64,000 nt of DNA from Thalassotalea profundi. GTDB taxonomy: Bacteria; Pseudomonadota; Gammaproteobacteria; Enterobacterales; Alteromonadaceae. The DNA lies in the NCBI RefSeq assembly GCF_014653195.1, contig NZ_BNAH01000017.1:18564-82563 (forward strand), given 5' to 3'. Position 1 is the first letter of the stretch; each line of letters starts with the position of its first letter. The translations under genes were made by a program, and so were the position numbers. This document shows positions 55,701 to 63,696 of the stretch, one piece after another. Under the pieces are notes generated by a model. That model saw nothing but the letters and a program-made list of their open reading frames with translations, did not search any database and had not been told where the DNA came from.

Positions 55701-56004
55701 GCTCTAAGGCACAGTTTAACGCCGTTTGCCCCCCCATTGTTGGTAATACAGCGCAAGGACGTTCTTTTTCAATAATTTTACGAACTACTTCCCAGTGAAT
55801 TGGCTCAATATATGTTGCATCAGCCATATCGGGATCTGTCATAATCGTTGCAGGATTAGAGTTAACTAAAATAACACGGTAGCCTTCTTCACGTAAGGCT
55901 TTACAGGCTTGTGCGCCTGAATAATCAAATTCACAAGCTTGACCAATAACAATTGGACCAGCACCTAAGATCAAGATACTTTTTAAATCGGAACGTTTTG
56001 GCAT
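52786..56004 (-). CDS. carB: Carbamoyl-phosphate synthase large chain
   Basis: ATP-grasp synthase making carbamoyl phosphate from bicarbonate, ammonia and two ATP, for arginine and pyrimidines. 1072 residues, the E. coli length. Two homologous halves are visible: carboxyphosphate domain (1-400), oligomerisation domain (about 400-550), carbamoyl phosphate domain (about 550-935) and the C-terminal allosteric MGS-like domain (about 936-1072). Start motifs MPKRSDLKSILILGAGPI are canonical. 28 bp after carA, same operon. Confidence 0.98.
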   Translation of the reverse strand: MPKRSDLKSILILGAGPIVIGQACEFDYSGAQACKALREEGYRVILVNSNPATIMTDPDMADATYIEPIHWEVVRKIIEKERPCAVLPTMGGQTALNCALELEAKGVLKEFNVEMIGATADAIDKAENRERFDQAMKNIGLECPRAEIVHTIEEAHATSKRIGFPCIIRPSFTMGGTGGGIAYNREEFDEICTRGLDLSPTSELLIDESLIGWKEYEMEVVRDKNDNCIIICSIENFDPMGIHTGDSITVAPAQTLTDKEYQIMRNASVAVLREIGVETGGSNVQFGICPNTGRMVIIEMNPRVSRSSALASKATGFPIAKIAAKLAVGYTLDELSNDITGGATPASFEPTIDYVVTKIPRFNFEKFAGSEDRLTTQMKSVGEVMAIGRNQQESMQKALRGLEVGVNGFDPMVDVNKPGAKTTIMHELQEAGADRIWYVADAFRLGLTMDDVFNATKIDPWFLVQIEDLVKEEKTVADGGMASLTPEYLRRLKRKGFSDARLADVIGVSETEIRKKRHNAEIFPVFKRVDTCAAEFSSDTAYMYSTYDEECEANPTDNDKIMILGGGPNRIGQGIEFDYCCVHAALALREDGYETIMVNCNPETVSTDYDTSDRLYFESITFEDVLEIVRIEQPKGVIVQYGGQTPLKLARALEAAGVPIIGTSPDAIDRAEDRERFQQAVDRLGLLQPENATVTSLDEAMAKAEAIGFPLVVRPSYVLGGRAMEIVYDLEDLRRYMTDAVSVSNDSPVLLDHFLDDAIEVDIDVVCDGTNVVVGGIMQHIEQAGVHSGDSACSLPAYSLSKEVQDVMRKQVTDLAFELGVVGLMNTQMAVKNNEVYLIEVNPRAARTVPFVSKATGVPLAKIGARVMAGKTLAELGLTEEVIPPYFSVKEVVIPFNKFHGSDPLVGPEMRSTGEVMGVGRTFEEAYAKANLGAGVSVPKSGRALISVRNSDKGRVLDLAKQMVELGYELDATHGTEIILREAGIPVRRVNKVHEGRPHILDRIKNSEYTYIINTTEGRKAIEDSKVLRGGALRYKVAYTTTLNAAFAACQAHAADDRNTVTSIQELHKQCS

Positions 56005-56032
56005 TTTCTCTATTCTCTCTCTTGTCTAGTAC

Positions 56033-57163
56033 TTAAGCTTTTGCTGCTTTGATAAGGTCAATAAAATGATCAAACAATGGTGCTGCATCGTGCGGGCCGG
56101 GGCTTGCTTCAGGATGACCTTGAAAACTAAACGCTGCCTTATCTGTACGATGAATTCCTTGTAAAGAACCATCAAAAAGTGATTTATGAGTAACCGTTAA
56201 GTTATCAGGTAAATTGTTTTCATCGACTGCAAAACCATGATTTTGTGAAGTGATCATAACGACATTACGTGCAAAGTCTTTTACCGGGTGATTAGCACCA
56301 TGATGACCGAATTTCATTTTCACTGTTTTAGCGCCACTGGCTAAACCTAACAATTGATGCCCTAAACAGATACCAAATACAGGAATATCTGTAGTTAAAA
56401 ACTCTTTAATCGCACTAATGGCATAATCACAAGGCTCAGGGTCGCCAGGACCATTTGATAAAAAGATACCATCAGGATTCATTGCTAATACATCTGCTGC
56501 AGAAGTTTGCGCAGGAACAACAGTAAGCTTACAACCACGGTCTACTAACATACGTAAAATATTATGCTTTGCACCAAAATCGTAGGCAACCACATGAAAA
56601 TCAAACTTTTCAGGTGTAATATGACCTTTACCTAATTCCCAGCTACCCTCGGTCCACTGGTAACTCTCTTTTGTTGAAACAACTTTGGCTAAATCCATTC
56701 CTTTCAAACCAGGAAAGGCTTTAGCTTGCGCTAATGCTGAGGCTTCATCTATGTTTTCACCCGCAAGAATACAGCCGTTTTGTGCGCCTTTTTCACGTAA
56801 TATTCGAGTGAGTTTACGTGTATCAATATCAGCAATACCTAAAATATTTTTACTTTTTAAGTAGTCGCTTAAATTTTGTTCATTACGAAAATTACTTGCT
56901 AATAAGGGTAAATCACGAATAACTAAACCTTTTGCCCAAATGGTTGAAGATTCTTCATCTTCACTATTGGTTCCCGTATTACCTATATGCGGATAAGTAA
57001 GGGTAACAATTTGTTCTGCATAAGAAGGATCTGTAAGAATTTCTTGGTAGCCTGTCATCGCAGTGTTAAACACCACTTCACCAACAGCCGCCCCTTCTGC
57101 ACCAATAGCGGTGCCCTTAAACACAGTGCCGTCTTCTAGCACCAAAATGGCAGATTTAGTCAA
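56033..57163 (-). CDS. carA: Carbamoyl-phosphate synthase small chain
   Basis: Glutamine amidotransferase subunit that supplies ammonia to CarB. 376 residues. N-terminal CPSase_sm domain (1-150), then a class I GATase with the nucleophile Cys in FGICLGHQ (near 265-272) and the His/Glu pair in GHPEASPGPHD (near 349-359). Follows dapB after about 260 bp that may contain its promoter (pyrimidine and arginine control expected, sites not identified). Operon with carB. Confidence 0.97.
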   Translation of the reverse strand: MTKSAILVLEDGTVFKGTAIGAEGAAVGEVVFNTAMTGYQEILTDPSYAEQIVTLTYPHIGNTGTNSEDEESSTIWAKGLVIRDLPLLASNFRNEQNLSDYLKSKNILGIADIDTRKLTRILREKGAQNGCILAGENIDEASALAQAKAFPGLKGMDLAKVVSTKESYQWTEGSWELGKGHITPEKFDFHVVAYDFGAKHNILRMLVDRGCKLTVVPAQTSAADVLAMNPDGIFLSNGPGDPEPCDYAISAIKEFLTTDIPVFGICLGHQLLGLASGAKTVKMKFGHHGANHPVKDFARNVVMITSQNHGFAVDENNLPDNLTVTHKSLFDGSLQGIHRTDKAAFSFQGHPEASPGPHDAAPLFDHFIDLIKAAKA

Positions 57164-57423
57164 TTTAACCTCCGTAAAGAAGAAAGAAACTTAATGTAAG
57201 AACAACTAAAAACTTCTATCATTAAGTACAAATGCTTTGCAATAAAAGCGCATAAAAAATGCCAAAAACATCCCTATAGATAAATTTTTGACAAAATCCA
57301 CTTATTCTACGCTTAAGCTAACCTTTCGTCTAGTGTAAAATGTAAAAACCATCACTTTTTTAGCTTTTTACGCTAAAACATCTAAAAGTAACACTTTTCA
57401 CTAACTGAATTTAATAAATAGCG

Positions 57424-58236
57424 TTAAAGTGAGCCCTTCAAGCCTAATACATCTTGCATATCATAATAGCCATTCGGCGCGTTATGTAACCAAAATGCTG
57501 CTCTCATTGCCCCTAACGCAAATGTCATACGAGAACTCGCTTTGTGAGTAATTTCTAGGCGTTCACCTAAATCTGCAAAAAATGCAGTATGCTCTCCCAC
57601 AATATCGCCTGCTCGTACAGTAGCAAATCCTATAGTATCTTTTGCTCGTTCGTCAGTTATACCTTCTCGGCCATATACTGCGCACTTGTTGAGATCTCTA
57701 CCAAGTGTATCAGCAATTACTTGCCCCATTTTAACCGCTGTTCCAGAAGGAGCATCTTTTTTAAATCTATGATGAGCTTCAAAGATCTCTATATCAGTAT
57801 AGTCACCAATTGCTTTAGCGGTAATTTCTAATAACTTAAATAGCAAGTTCACACCAACGCTAGTATTAGGCGCAAGTAAAACCGGCATGTTTTCACCAGC
57901 CTTCTCAATCACTTTAACTTGTTCTTCGTTAAAACCTGTCGTACCAATAACCAACGCTTTATTATGCTTTTCACACCACCGAATATTTTCAAGAGTAGTA
58001 TCAATTGATGTAAAATCAATAAATACATCAGCGTGAGATAATTGTTCATTTTCAGTTACTGTTTGAATACCAATAGTACCAATACCAGCTAGTTCGCCAA
58101 GATCAAAGCCAACAAACGAGGAAGATGTGCGCACACTACCACCTACCAATTCCACTGATTCATGCTCATGTGCTGCTTGAATTAAATTACGGCCCATGCG
58201 GCCACTACAACCCAGTATTGCTACTTTTACTTTCAT
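57424..58236 (-). CDS. dapB: 4-hydroxy-tetrahydrodipicolinate reductase
   Basis: NAD(P)H-dependent reductase of the lysine/diaminopimelate pathway. 270 residues. Rossmann motif GCSGRMGRNL (near 9-18), the substrate-binding loop GTTGF (near 99-103), and the signature EAHHRFKKDAPSGTA (near 154-168) with the catalytic His and the Lys are all present. Located directly upstream of carA as in E. coli; only 7 bp after the end of the preceding NTF2-like candidate gene on the same strand, so the two may be cotranscribed. Confidence 0.97.
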   Translation of the reverse strand: MKVKVAILGCSGRMGRNLIQAAHEHESVELVGGSVRTSSSFVGFDLGELAGIGTIGIQTVTENEQLSHADVFIDFTSIDTTLENIRWCEKHNKALVIGTTGFNEEQVKVIEKAGENMPVLLAPNTSVGVNLLFKLLEITAKAIGDYTDIEIFEAHHRFKKDAPSGTAVKMGQVIADTLGRDLNKCAVYGREGITDERAKDTIGFATVRAGDIVGEHTAFFADLGERLEITHKASSRMTFALGAMRAAFWLHNAPNGYYDMQDVLGLKGSL

Positions 58237-58243
58237 TTATTCA

Positions 58244-58666
58244 TTACTCTTGTACTAAAACTAATTGTTCATCAAATGTTACGGTATTTTCTACTTCATG
58301 AGACATAACATTAACTATATTTAATTTGTTATTTTCTTTAACTAAATGATAACAAGCAAAAAAATCAGCAAAAATATCTTGCTTTGTATCTTTAAATGTC
58401 CAATGACCACCTAACATAATGATCGCTTCATTGACCTGCGTAAAGCTTATGTCTTTAAAACTAAACTTTGCAGTATTAGCTTCTTTTAATTGTGTAAATA
58501 TTTGCCTAAATTCCTCTTCAAATTCTTCACTTGACGTAATTAACACTAATTTGTCAGGTGTACTCAAAGTACAAGGCAATTGATAAAAATTTTGTAATGT
58601 TTTTACGTCATATTGTGTAAAACATGAAATGTAATTTTGAATAAAACTTTTTAATTGTTGCTTCAC
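58244..58666 (-). CDS. Small uncharacterised protein, possible NTF2-like fold
   Basis: 140 residues from the GTG at 58666 with GGA upstream. The frame is open further to 58744, but that part crosses the fklB terminator hairpin and begins with TTG, so it is unlikely to be translated. The protein starts with an amphipathic helix (KQQLKSFIQNYISCFTQYD), followed by alternating strands, a shape common in NTF2/SnoaL-like proteins, though I cannot name the family. No signal peptide. Its stop is 7 bp before dapB on the same strand. Confidence 0.7.
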   Translation of the reverse strand: MKQQLKSFIQNYISCFTQYDVKTLQNFYQLPCTLSTPDKLVLITSSEEFEEEFRQIFTQLKEANTAKFSFKDISFTQVNEAIIMLGGHWTFKDTKQDIFADFFACYHLVKENNKLNIVNVMSHEVENTVTFDEQLVLVQE

Positions 58667-58731
58667 TAACTTAATCCAATAGCCACCATAGATAATCTTG
58701 AAAATGTCAGACGAATTATAATTGGCGTATA

Positions 58732-58757
58732 AAAAAGCCCTCAACAGAGGGCTTTAA
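58732..58757 (-). terminator. Intrinsic terminator of fklB
   Basis: Perfect 9-bp stem AAAGCCCTC/GAGGGCTTT (58734-58742 and 58747-58755) with loop AACA, followed on the minus strand by TTTTTTAT. Just 5 bp past the fklB stop. Confidence 0.93.
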
Positions 58758-58761
58758 TTAA

Positions 58762-59385
58762 TTAGCTAACGACGGCTAATAACTCAACGTCGAATACTAA
58801 TGTTGAATATGGAGGAATCGCACCTTGCGAGCCACGCTCACCATAAGCTAAGTTATAAGGTACGTATAAACGCCATTTTGAACCTTCAGTCATTAACTGT
58901 AATGCTTCAGTCCAACCAGCAATAACACCGCCCACTGGGAATTCAGCAGGTTGACCACGATCATAAGAGCTGTCAAATACATCACCATTAATGAATGTAC
59001 CGTGATAATGTGTACGTACTGTGCTTTGCGCAGTAGGCTTTGCTCCTTCACCCGTTGCTAATACTTCATATTGCAAACCTGATTCAGTTACCGTAACTTC
59101 TTCACGTTTAGCATTTTCAGCTAAATAAGCTTCGCCTTCAGCTGATTTTTCTTTAGCTGCAGCTTGCTCAAGTTCTTGTAGTTTTTGAGAAACTACAGAA
59201 AAAGCTTCGTTTAAATCTTCGTCTGAAACTTGACTTGCAACATTTGCGATAGCATCTGCTAAACCTGCTTGCACTGCTGATACGTCAAAGTCTTTAAATG
59301 GGTTGTTACGTAATTGGTCACCTAATTGACGACCTACGCCATAACTTACGCGTTGTTCAATCGATTCTAATGTATTTTCAGACAT
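58762..59385 (-). CDS. fklB: FKBP-type peptidyl-prolyl isomerase FklB
   Basis: 207 residues from the ATG at 59385 (a GTG three codons upstream is less likely). N-terminal helical dimerisation domain (about 1-85) and a C-terminal FKBP domain (about 95-207) with the active-site signature VRTHYHGTFINGDVFDSS and the closing PPYSTLVFDVELL. No signal peptide, so FklB (cytoplasmic FKBP22 type) rather than FkpA. Monocistronic with its own terminator. Confidence 0.93.
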   Translation of the reverse strand: MSENTLESIEQRVSYGVGRQLGDQLRNNPFKDFDVSAVQAGLADAIANVASQVSDEDLNEAFSVVSQKLQELEQAAAKEKSAEGEAYLAENAKREEVTVTESGLQYEVLATGEGAKPTAQSTVRTHYHGTFINGDVFDSSYDRGQPAEFPVGGVIAGWTEALQLMTEGSKWRLYVPYNLAYGERGSQGAIPPYSTLVFDVELLAVVS

Positions 59386-59506
59386 GTAATTCACTTATTG
59401 TTTAAGTTTGCGATAAAAAATCCGCAAGATAATAACATAAAGTTCATTCCTTCTGTAGGGGGTAATAGTTCGTTTTACTTATTTATTATAATAAATTTAC
59501 TAAGGG

Positions 59507-60472
59507 CTAATTAAAGGGGTCATTAAGGAGCTTTACTGACAAACAATTAAAACACCAATTTAATATAGGTGTATTAAGTTGATGTTTTTTACTTAAGTAC
59601 AATGCACTGGCAACTAAAGTATCAAACTCACTTGTTTTATTTTGCTCTACATCATTTTGCATTGAAGTTTTGCTATTAGAAGGTAAGTTGCTCAGCCCCT
59701 TTTTGATATTGTCGATTATTTTATCCGAGATGTTAGATTTTTCAGCTTTAGCAATTAATGCATATTCATCAATAAGTTGCTTCAACATTACGTAACACTC
59801 AGCATTTTCTCTAATATGCCCTAGCGGTTGTTCTACTAAACTGGATATCGTCGCCCAAGGAGCCACAAATAAGTACTTTGCCCATACAGCATTAGTAATA
59901 TCATCTTTAATAGTGACATTAATATTTGCACTCTTAAGATCACTTGCTACCTTATCGATCATTGGTTTTATGTTCAAAAGAGCCTCTTTAGTATGAAAAC
60001 CAGCTTTAACACCTAAGGTAATATGCGGCTCTCCACCACTATGCTCAATTACGCCATAATCAGCTACTTTACAAATAATATTAGCAAAACCTGTAATTAT
60101 TTGATGTGACTTTAATCCGTACTTCAATAATCGTTGTTCTATGTCTATCCCGTTCAGTAAGGGGATAACAAAAGTATTAGACGAGCAAATACGGCTTATT
60201 TCACTTACTGCTTGCTCGAGCTGATAGGATTTAACCGCAATAAAAATTACATCATATGGCGCACCTGAATTAACTTCAGGCATTATATATTCATTTACAT
60301 TAACTGAATTTAAAATCGTACTTCCATTTATACTGTTAAGTTGTAACCCATTAGCCTCAATCGCGGCTAATTGTTTACCCCTAGCAATAAAATCGACTTG
60401 ATGCTGATTTTGTAATAAACGACCACCGAAATAACCGCCAATTGCCCCTGTCCCAAACATTAAATAACGCAC
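59507..60472 (-). CDS. Ketopantoate reductase (PanE/ApbA) family protein
   Basis: NADPH-dependent 2-dehydropantoate 2-reductase family, 321 residues. Dinucleotide motif GTGAIGG at 7-13; catalytic Lys in NAVWAKYLFVAPW (near 193-205); C-terminal helical substrate domain. Family fit is clear, but many bacteria have several paralogues, and the weakly conserved C-terminal (no standard RLN..E triad seen) means true panE is not certain. Divergent from the NhaC-type antiporter gene (105 bp). Confidence 0.85.
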   Translation of the reverse strand: MRYLMFGTGAIGGYFGGRLLQNQHQVDFIARGKQLAAIEANGLQLNSINGSTILNSVNVNEYIMPEVNSGAPYDVIFIAVKSYQLEQAVSEISRICSSNTFVIPLLNGIDIEQRLLKYGLKSHQIITGFANIICKVADYGVIEHSGGEPHITLGVKAGFHTKEALLNIKPMIDKVASDLKSANINVTIKDDITNAVWAKYLFVAPWATISSLVEQPLGHIRENAECYVMLKQLIDEYALIAKAEKSNISDKIIDNIKKGLSNLPSNSKTSMQNDVEQNKTSEFDTLVASALYLSKKHQLNTPILNWCFNCLSVKLLNDPFN

Positions 60473-60577
60473 AAATATTCCTCTATTTAACTCAACTATT
60501 ACAAAACTAGTCGTTCATTTAACTTTTTTGTTATAGTCTTCTTCTTTATAGAAAACAATATCAAGTAGAAAAAGTGA

Positions 60578-61927
60578 ATGGCCAACGAAGCAATGCCTAA
60601 TGAATCCTTAGAAAATAACACAATTAATCACCCTATTGAAAAACGCTTAACCAGTTTACTGCCTTTTGTACTGTTTTTAGTACTATTTTTAGGCACAGGT
60701 GTTGTTTTAACGCTACAAGGTGAAGATTTTGCTTTTTACCAACTCCCCGCCAGTATTGCGATAATTCCAGCGGTATTGTTTGCTATTTACTTAGGGAAAG
60801 AAAGTTTAAACGATAAAGTCGCGCAATTTATTGAGGGTGCTGGCCATCAAAATATTATTACCATGTGTATTATATATTTACTTGCTGGTGCTTTTTCTAT
60901 TGTAGCCAGTGCAACAGGTAGTGTAGATGCTAGTGTTCAACTGGGTCTGTCAATTTTTCCAGATTATTTATTATTACCAGGCTTATTTATTGTTGCTGCT
61001 TTTTTATCAACGGCAATGGGCACATCAATGGGTACTATTGCCGCCATTGCTCCTATTGCCTTAGGTTTTGTTGAAAGTGCAAATTTAGACGCAGGTATTG
61101 TAGCTGGTTGTATTATTTCAGGCGCTATTTTTGGTGACAACCTATCCATTATTTCAGATACCACGATTGCATCAACGCGTAGTCAAGGCGCGCATATGAA
61201 TGACAAGTTTAAGGTTAACTTCAAATTTGCAATTCCTGCGGCGCTTGCCTGTATTCTCATTTATGCTTTTATTGGTACTCCTATTCCACATCAATTAGCA
61301 GCAGACATTTCAATTATTGGCTTGATACCTTACATCACAATATTGACCTTAGCCCTAATGGGGGTGAATGTTTTTGCAGTTTTAATTGTCGGCATTATTC
61401 TCGCTGCAATTATCGGAATGATAACAGTAGACTATCAACTAAGTGCTTGGATAAATGACATTAATACAGGCTTTTCCAATGTACAGGATATTTTTATCCT
61501 CGCATTATTTATTGGTGGCTTAAGTGAATTGGTAAGGCGACAAGGCGGACTTGCCGCACTAACTGATCTGGTACAACGTTTAGCAAAGAGAATAAGTCCT
61601 AATAATAATAAACGTGCTTCAGGTATTGGGATCGCGGCATTAGCTTTTAGCTGTAATTTTTTCACTGCTAATAATACCGTTTCAATTATTATTACAGGCG
61701 ACACTGCCAAAGACCTAGCGACAGAAGGAGAAATTTCTCCTGCACAATCAGCCAGTTTATTAGATATTTTCGCCTGTATAAACCAAGGGTTACTACCTTA
61801 TGGCGCACAAGCTTTATTATTAGGCGCTACTTTAGGCTTATCACCTGTAGACGTTGTGATCAGCGCATTTTACCCTATGATTTTATTATTTGTTGCTTCA
61901 TTTACCTTTTGGCGCATGACTAAATAA
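60578..61927 (+). CDS. NhaC-family Na+/H+ antiporter
   Basis: 449-residue inner-membrane carrier of the ion transporter superfamily with about 11-12 hydrophobic helices. Signature stretches: STAMGTSMGTIAAIAPIAL (near 146-164), GAIFGDNLSIISDT (near 185-198) and NNTVSIIITGDTAKDLA (near 366-382), matching NhaC-type antiporters. Exchange of Na+ for H+ is expected, useful in seawater. Monocistronic; a malate/lactate or other organic-anion exchanging relative cannot be excluded. Confidence 0.86.
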   Translation: MANEAMPNESLENNTINHPIEKRLTSLLPFVLFLVLFLGTGVVLTLQGEDFAFYQLPASIAIIPAVLFAIYLGKESLNDKVAQFIEGAGHQNIITMCIIYLLAGAFSIVASATGSVDASVQLGLSIFPDYLLLPGLFIVAAFLSTAMGTSMGTIAAIAPIALGFVESANLDAGIVAGCIISGAIFGDNLSIISDTTIASTRSQGAHMNDKFKVNFKFAIPAALACILIYAFIGTPIPHQLAADISIIGLIPYITILTLALMGVNVFAVLIVGIILAAIIGMITVDYQLSAWINDINTGFSNVQDIFILALFIGGLSELVRRQGGLAALTDLVQRLAKRISPNNNKRASGIGIAALAFSCNFFTANNTVSIIITGDTAKDLATEGEISPAQSASLLDIFACINQGLLPYGAQALLLGATLGLSPVDVVISAFYPMILLFVASFTFWRMTK

Positions 61928-62084
61928 CTTGGTCTGAAGTATTAAATTGATTTCATACTATAAAACCATATTTAAGTTCACTCATATTCATTAACACTTG
62001 AGCTATAGTTAACGGAGATGTTTATTACGGTAGTTAGAAATATCAGAATTTAATGAAATAACATATCAAAATAGTGAGGCCGTG

Positions 62085-62729
62085 ATGAGGGATTACTGTT
62101 CAAAATGTGGTGAAACCTTCCTAAATGGGCATATCATTACCTGTAAATGTGGGTGCTCTTTATGCTCAAATTGCCTAGCTGTCCATAAACAAAGATATTG
62201 TCAGTTATTATTTGATGGTTACGACGGCACAAAACTATGGTTGAGCAAAGCGTTTAATCCACAATTTTTAGATAATATGGATAGTCACTTAGAAAAGCAA
62301 AACCCTAAGGTGTGGGTGTTAACTAAAGCATCACCAGAAAAGGTGGTAACAACAATTAATTTTAATACACCAAACCCAAGTCTAAGGCACAAAAAACTGA
62401 CAATCAATCTAAATGAATACCAACAAAAACTCGTACAGTTCGACAATAATAAAAATAAAGTCCTTATGGATTATATGCATCAACTACAAGCGATTATTAC
62501 AAAGCAAAGTACGTTAATTTCAGCTGAGAATAAACAATCAAAAGAAGAAGGCTCACATCAAGAAAACTGTAATTCAAATAGTTATAATGCTATCGAAGCC
62601 AATCAAACCGCTGACTTTTTTAATTCCTTGACTCAAGTGCAAAAAAAGCATGTTAAAGAAGCGCATTCAAAGCATAATGTAAGAGGCATTACGGGATATT
62701 CCGAATATCTAAAAAACATAAATATGTAA
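62085..62729 (+). CDS. Uncharacterised zinc-knuckle protein
   Basis: 214 residues from ATG 62085 (a GTG directly upstream in frame is the alternative); GAGG lies five to eight nt upstream. The N-terminus is dense in metal ligands: C5, C8, C20, C22, C24, C27, C30, H34 and C39, enough for two zinc sites as in RING/B-box or zinc-ribbon folds. Then a basic, lysine/asparagine-rich middle and a closing segment with HVKEAHSKH (near 190-198). No signal peptide or membrane helix. Family not recognised. Followed by two other cysteine-bearing orphan genes. Confidence 0.65.
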   Translation: MRDYCSKCGETFLNGHIITCKCGCSLCSNCLAVHKQRYCQLLFDGYDGTKLWLSKAFNPQFLDNMDSHLEKQNPKVWVLTKASPEKVVTTINFNTPNPSLRHKKLTINLNEYQQKLVQFDNNKNKVLMDYMHQLQAIITKQSTLISAENKQSKEEGSHQENCNSNSYNAIEANQTADFFNSLTQVQKKHVKEAHSKHNVRGITGYSEYLKNINM

Positions 62730-62811
62730 TAAATTCCGGAGTATAGTTAATACTTTCAAACACCTTTTGCGAATAATTCAATATCAGAGATAGTATCAAG
62801 GAGTTATAACG

Positions 62812-63333
62812 GTGAACGCTATTCGAATAGTAATAATATTATGTTTATTTTCTTTAAACAGTTTTGCTGAAGGCTCATGTACAGCAGACATAAATAAGTA
62901 TGGGCATCCCTCATATTGTTATTGTGGTGAAGAATATATTTATCATGATAACTCTGGTGCTTGTGAACCTATTGAAAAACCAAATAAAAATCAACAGATA
63001 CGTATACTCATTGAAGAATCACTCGCTTTAATTCATCAGATTCAAACGTACGAAAATATATCACTTAAAACACCATTAATCATAAAGCTAGAAAGAAAAT
63101 TGACTACACTAACGCTGGCAATGGACGAGCTAATTTTTTTAAATAAAAATCAACCGAATAAACTCGCACTTTTACAGCGCGAGCTTGAAGCTTCATTAAC
63201 CCAGATTTCAAAAACTAAAATAAACGACAGTGAAAATAACAAAGAGATTATTAAACAGATCTATTCAACATTGAAAACACTAAAAAATAGCAAAGCGTTA
63301 GAACATGCGTCAAAGCAAATAACACCTCTGTAA
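62812..63333 (+). CDS. Uncharacterised secreted coiled-coil protein
   Basis: 173 residues starting with GTG at 62812 behind AAGGAG (spacing 8). A signal peptide covers about 1-20 (ending FAEGS region). The mature N-terminus has four cysteines in CTADINKYGHPSYCYCGEEY and another in GACEP (residues about 23-53), resembling a small disulfide-rich knot; the rest is a heptad-like helical coil (about 60-165). Family unknown. 82 bp after the zinc-knuckle gene, same strand. Confidence 0.62.
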   Translation: MNAIRIVIILCLFSLNSFAEGSCTADINKYGHPSYCYCGEEYIYHDNSGACEPIEKPNKNQQIRILIEESLALIHQIQTYENISLKTPLIIKLERKLTTLTLAMDELIFLNKNQPNKLALLQRELEASLTQISKTKINDSENNKEIIKQIYSTLKTLKNSKALEHASKQITPL

Positions 63334-63396
63334 CCCCAATCAAAAAAATAGCTAATAACTTACTAAACAATTAAAGGGGGTTACTCTTTTTGTAAA

Positions 63397-63696
63397 TTAT
63401 TTAGGGTTCGGACAAGCTGACATTGTATTGTACATTATTTGCCTCGCTTTTTTCTCAGAGCCCAAATCACCTAACTGCCCTAACAAGTAATTTTCAAGCA
63501 AAAAAGACGAACGATATTTCGAAATACGGCAATCACAGGCTGCTACATTGTATCTATTACTTGATTCTCTACAGGTCATATCTGCGGTTTGAAAGAAAAC
63601 ACCTGTAAGCAGATAATGAAGTGCTCCCCAGACTATTGCCATCACTATTAAAGGAGAAAGACAACCATTTTTATTCTCTTTTTCTACATCTGCCAT
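63397..63696 (-). CDS. Uncharacterised single-helix membrane protein with cysteine cluster
   Basis: 99 residues: a short cytoplasmic N-terminus, one membrane helix (about 13-36), then an extracytoplasmic domain with C42, C54, C56 and C95 that could form two disulfides. AGAGGA lies nine nt upstream of ATG. No family recognised. It faces the secreted coiled-coil gene tail to tail. Inner-membrane anchored with periplasmic domain is inferred. Confidence 0.6.
   Translation of the reverse strand: MADVEKENKNGCLSPLIVMAIVWGALHYLLTGVFFQTADMTCRESSNRYNVAACDCRISKYRSSFLLENYLLGQLGDLGSEKKARQIMYNTMSACPNPK

Noticed and set aside
53885..55798. Several open frames of 60-100 codons opposite to carB
   Set aside because: They lie wholly inside carB, have no ribosome sites and unnatural compositions; they mirror the codon pattern of carB on the other strand.
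57164..57423. ArgR or PyrR-type control sites before carA
   Set aside because: The stretch is AT-rich and probably holds the promoter, but I could not point to a clear pair of ARG boxes or an attenuator.
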